In this document: positions 5,424 through 7,154 of the stretch, one piece after another
Numbering within the stretch: the stretch's first letter is position 1
Layout of the letters: each line of letters opens with the position of its first letter
Source of the DNA: Spirochaetaceae bacterium
GTDB lineage: Bacteria > Spirochaetota > Spirochaetia > Treponematales > Breznakiellaceae
Direction: 5' to 3'
Length of the DNA: 7,154 nt
NCBI GenBank assembly: GCA_031257135.1
Contig: JAIRPH010000064.1
Span: forward strand, 1-7,154
Notes under the pieces: generated by a model
What the model was told of the DNA's origin: nothing
Database searches by the model: none
What the model saw: the letters and a program-made list of their open reading frames with translations, nothing else
Made by a program: the position numbers and the translations under genes

Positions 5424-6493
5424 TTCTTTTCGCGCTCTTGATAACCGGATGCGCCAGCGCGCCGGCGTCAAATCATTCGTCCGCCGACGCGGTAGAGTCC
5501 TCGGACTCTGCGGTCTCAACTATGAACAGAGGAAAGGAACCCCTCTGGATTACAAAGCCCTATGCGGTATATCCTGAAGACGAGTACGTCGCGGCTTCAA
5601 GCTCAGGGATTGACCGGAATGAGGCTGAAAAAAAAGCCTTAGCCGCGCTGGTTGCGATTTTCGGGCAGTCTGTGCAGGCGGACTTGCAGATGGTTTCGAC
5701 CTATTCCGAAGCGGTTAAAAACGGCGTGGTACAGGTTCATTCCGAAAATTCGTCGATGATGAACGCCATTACAACCTCTTCCGAAATGGACACGCTCATA
5801 GGCGCGGAGATTCGGGACGTCTGGAACAATCAGGATGCCTATTATGCGGTGGCGACGCTGGAGCGGTCAAAGGCTTCCGCGCTCTATCGGGACATGATCG
5901 CCTCGAATCAGCGGATAATCGCAGACCTGACCGCAATGTCTGACGCTGAAAAGTACAGCCTCGACGGGTATTCCCGCTACCGCCTCGCCGCAACGATTGC
6001 GGACGTCAACCGAGTCTACGCCAACGTATTAACGATTGTCGGGAACTCCTCCGGCATCAACCCGGGAAGCCTCAAAAAGGGCGACGATTACCGCTTGGAG
6101 GCGGCGAATATCGCCAAAGCCATTCCCGTATCGGTTCAGATCGATACCGACCGCTCGGAACGCATCAAAAGCGCGTTCGCCGCGGTATTGGCTAAACAAG
6201 GCTTCCGAAGCGGCGGCGGCAATACCCGCTACGTCTTGCGAGTAAAGGTAAGCCTCGACCCAGTCGAGTATCCGAATAATCCGAATAAATTCGTCCGCTA
6301 TGTCATCGACGCTAATTTCGTTGACACCCTCGAAAACAGCGTACTCTTCCCCTTTAACATCAACGGCAGAGAGGGACATCTCACCCTTTCGGAAGCTGAA
6401 AATAGAGCCGTCGCCGCGGCGGAGAAAAAAATAGCCGCCGCCTACTCCGATATAGTAACCGAATATATGGCAAAACTACTGCCAAAAAAATAA
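5411..6493 (+). CDS. Large LPP20 family lipoprotein (last gene of operon)
   Basis: This 360-residue predicted lipoprotein has a hydrophobic signal (residues 2-11), the lipobox I-T-G-Cys14 and a Ser/Ala-rich linker to about 40. The LPP20 domain follows: PLWITKP (44-50), AASSSG, the Ala-rich helix EAEKKALAALVAIFG (71-85) and the closing VWNNQDAYYAVATLER (138-152). After a helical middle section (155-210), residues 236-350 form a second alpha/beta unit: VSVQID, a helix, YVLRVKVSLDP, KFVRYVIDANFVD, a long Ala/Glu-rich helix. That C-terminal unit resembles LpoB/CsgG-type envelope domains only in general layout, and I cannot assign it. The start overlaps the upstream gene by 13 bp behind GGAGG (5402-5406), so translation is coupled. 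It is likely a partner of the other three lipoproteins at the outer membrane. Confidence 0.8.
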   Translation: MLTIILFALLITGCASAPASNHSSADAVESSDSAVSTMNRGKEPLWITKPYAVYPEDEYVAASSSGIDRNEAEKKALAALVAIFGQSVQADLQMVSTYSEAVKNGVVQVHSENSSMMNAITTSSEMDTLIGAEIRDVWNNQDAYYAVATLERSKASALYRDMIASNQRIIADLTAMSDAEKYSLDGYSRYRLAATIADVNRVYANVLTIVGNSSGINPGSLKKGDDYRLEAANIAKAIPVSVQIDTDRSERIKSAFAAVLAKQGFRSGGGNTRYVLRVKVSLDPVEYPNNPNKFVRYVIDANFVDTLENSVLFPFNINGREGHLTLSEAENRAVAAAEKKIAAAYSDIVTEYMAKLLPKK

Positions 6494-6500
6494 AACCCCT

Positions 6501-6605
6501 CCGGTCAGAGCCGTTCTAACGCGCCGGTCAGAGACCCTCTAACGCGTAGGGTAGAGATCATCTAACGCGTAGGGTAGCGGCCCTCTAACGCGCCGGTTAA
6601 AAACC
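6501..6605. repeat. 23-bp tandem repeat array, four units plus a partial fifth
   Basis: Units lie at 6501-6523, 6524-6546, 6547-6569 and 6570-6592, with a decayed fifth at 6593-6605. All four end in the invariant TCTAACGCG. The first halves come in two types: CCGGTCAGAG (units 1, 2 and, in part, 5) and TAGGGTAG[AC]G (units 3, 4). Each unit carries short near-dyads such as AGAG..CTCT, or TAGAG against CTCTA across unit borders, so transcripts could form serial small hairpins. The array starts eight bases after the stop of the lipoprotein operon. Its function is unknown. Confidence 0.9.
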
Positions 6606-6610
6606 TTTTC

Positions 6611-6676
6611 TCGCTGGGGTTTCGGGCGGCGCGCCTCGCGGACTAGGCGGGCGGGCTGACGCCCCGCGGGGCTGGC
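6611..6676. other. Very GC-rich palindromic block
   Basis: A stretch dominated by G and C contains the palindromes GGCGCGCC (6626-6633) and GCCCCGCGGGGC (6661-6672), plus a CGCCT/AGGCG stem (6630-6634 with 6643-6647). It separates the 23-bp repeats from the promoter-like stretch. No reading frame in it looks like a gene. It may act as a termination or repeat-derived element, but there is no T-run on either side. Confidence 0.5.
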
Positions 6677-6684
6677 GGAAACGG

Positions 6685-6690
6685 TATAAT
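6685..6690 (+). promoter_or_regulatory. Perfect TATAAT, possible -10 box for the coiled-coil gene
   Basis: TATAAT lies 68 bases upstream of the coiled-coil start. The -35 position falls in GC-rich palindromic sequence with no good hexamer. Inverted arms AAACGG (6679-6684) and CCGTTT (6705-6710) flank it, and two CTTGCAT copies (6712-6718 and 6732-6738) stand 20 bp apart downstream. A regulator could bind here; this is an inference. Confidence 0.4.
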
Positions 6691-6758
6691 CCCGTCCGGT
6701 ATTTCCGTTTACTTGCATTTTCAGTATTTTTCTTGCATCATTACCGGAGAGGAGATAT

Positions 6759-7154
6759 ATGCCAAGAAAGAGGACTACGAAATTTAGAGAGCTGTGGGCT
6801 ATTTTGAAGGAAACCGACGCGATTCTGCAAAACATGGCAAAGCGTCAGGAAGCCGGCGAAGCCGAGTTGAAAGCCTTCCGCGCCGAAGCCGAGAGGCAAG
6901 CGGCGGAGCGGAAAGCCGAAGCCGAAAAACAGCAAGCGGAGCGCAAAGCCGAAGCCGAAAAGCGGCGGGCAGAGTACGAGAGGCAAGCGGCGGATCGGGA
7001 AGCCGAGCTAAAAGCCTTCCGCGCCGAAACCGAAAAACAGGAAGCCGAGCGCAAAGCCGAAGCCGAGAGGCAAGCGGCTGAACGCAAAGCGGAAGCCGAA
7101 AAACAGGAAGCTGAACGCAAAGCCGAAGCCGAAAAGCGGCGGGCGGAGTACGAG
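6759..7154 (+). CDS. Charged hendecad coiled-coil protein, N-terminal part
   Basis: The frame opens at ATG 6759, five bases... behind the strong ribosome site GGAGAGGAG (6746-6754), and stays open for 132 codons to the window edge, so the C-terminus is missing. Residues 1-26 are a basic start followed by an amphipathic segment (KFRELWAILKETDAILQNM). From about 30 onward the protein is almost only Ala, Glu, Lys, Arg and Gln in 11-residue units of the type AEAEKQxAERK, with AELKAFRAE at 35-43 and again at 82-90, and KRRAEYE at 68-74 and 126-132. An 11-residue period suggests a hendecad coiled coil or long single helix. There is no signal peptide, so it is probably cytoplasmic. The start resembles, from memory, termite-gut Treponema proteins in which such a helix precedes a PD-(D/E)XK nuclease-like domain; that domain would lie outside the window and is unverified. 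Confidence 0.8.
   Translation, partial: MPRKRTTKFRELWAILKETDAILQNMAKRQEAGEAELKAFRAEAERQAAERKAEAEKQQAERKAEAEKRRAEYERQAADREAELKAFRAETEKQEAERKAEAERQAAERKAEAEKQEAERKAEAEKRRAEYE
6861..7154 (+). repeat. 33-bp based internal repeats in the coiled-coil gene
   Basis: The coding sequence repeats in steps of 33 bp (11 codons), and a larger duplication starts at 6861 and 7002, a 141-bp shift. The KRRAEYE markers are 174 bp apart, so the second large copy has exactly one extra 33-bp unit. This shows gain or loss of units by recombination or slippage while the frame is kept. Confidence 0.8.

Noticed and set aside
6501..6592. CRISPR array.
   Set aside because: The units are 23 bp, directly adjacent and with no unique spacers, and no cas genes are in the window.
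6539..6835. Minus-strand open frame of 98 codons across the repeats.
   Set aside because: It is generated by translation of the 23-bp array and GC-rich block, has no ribosome site and overlaps the coiled-coil gene start.
6845..7120. Minus-strand Ser/Ala-rich repetitive frame and the out-of-frame plus-strand Arg/Ser-rich frame over the coiled-coil gene.
   Set aside because: Both are shadows of the 33-bp repeats. The frame from 6759 has the strong ribosome site and a sensible coiled-coil composition.

Overview
The window is about 7.2 kb of moderately GC-rich bacterial chromosome. Everything recognisable points to a didermic bacterium rich in lipoproteins, most likely a spirochaete of the Treponema group. 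That placement is an inference from the cluster of LPP20 and COG3014 lipoproteins, the relaxed lipoboxes and the overall gene style; no rRNA or other phylogenetic marker is present.

Layout. (1) Bases 1-140 hold the 3' end of a plus-strand gene whose last 45 residues look like the C-terminus of a thermonuclease (SNase-fold) protein. Its stop codon overlaps the stop of the convergent accA. (2) Bases 137-1866, minus strand, hold accD followed by accA. These are the two carboxyltransferase subunits of acetyl-CoA carboxylase, coupled through an ATGA stop/start overlap. (3) Bases 1867-1985 are a divergent promoter region. It is followed by a plus-strand META/HslJ-like lipoprotein (1986-2504). (4) Bases 2505-2669 hold a strong palindrome that matches the bacterial parS centromere motif at 15 of 16 positions, then a probable promoter and a leader with two competing hairpins. 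(5) Bases 2670-6493 are a four-gene lipoprotein operon: LPP20 protein, tandem-LPP20 protein, COG3014 protein and a large LPP20 protein. All four carry their own signal peptide and lipobox. (6) Bases 6494-6758 are non-coding, with a 23-bp tandem repeat array, a very GC-rich palindromic block and a promoter-like stretch with a perfect TATAAT. (7) Bases 6759-7154 are the start of a gene for a charged coiled coil built from 11-residue repeats, which runs off the window.

How the genes work together. AccA and AccD form one half-reaction of fatty-acid initiation. The four lipoproteins very probably form one envelope complex, since they are translated as one unit with tight spacing and share the LPP20 family; their exact role is unknown. 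The second gene of that operon has no ATG, GTG or TTG start in the right place. Its signal peptide is encoded upstream of the first ATG and appears to start at a CTG behind a GAGG ribosome binding site, just after a 9-bp hairpin. A conventional gene caller would truncate it and lose the lipobox.

The most interesting leads are the parS-like site, the non-canonical start with its hairpin, the three-LPP20 plus COG3014 operon, the 23-bp repeat array and the hendecad coiled coil.
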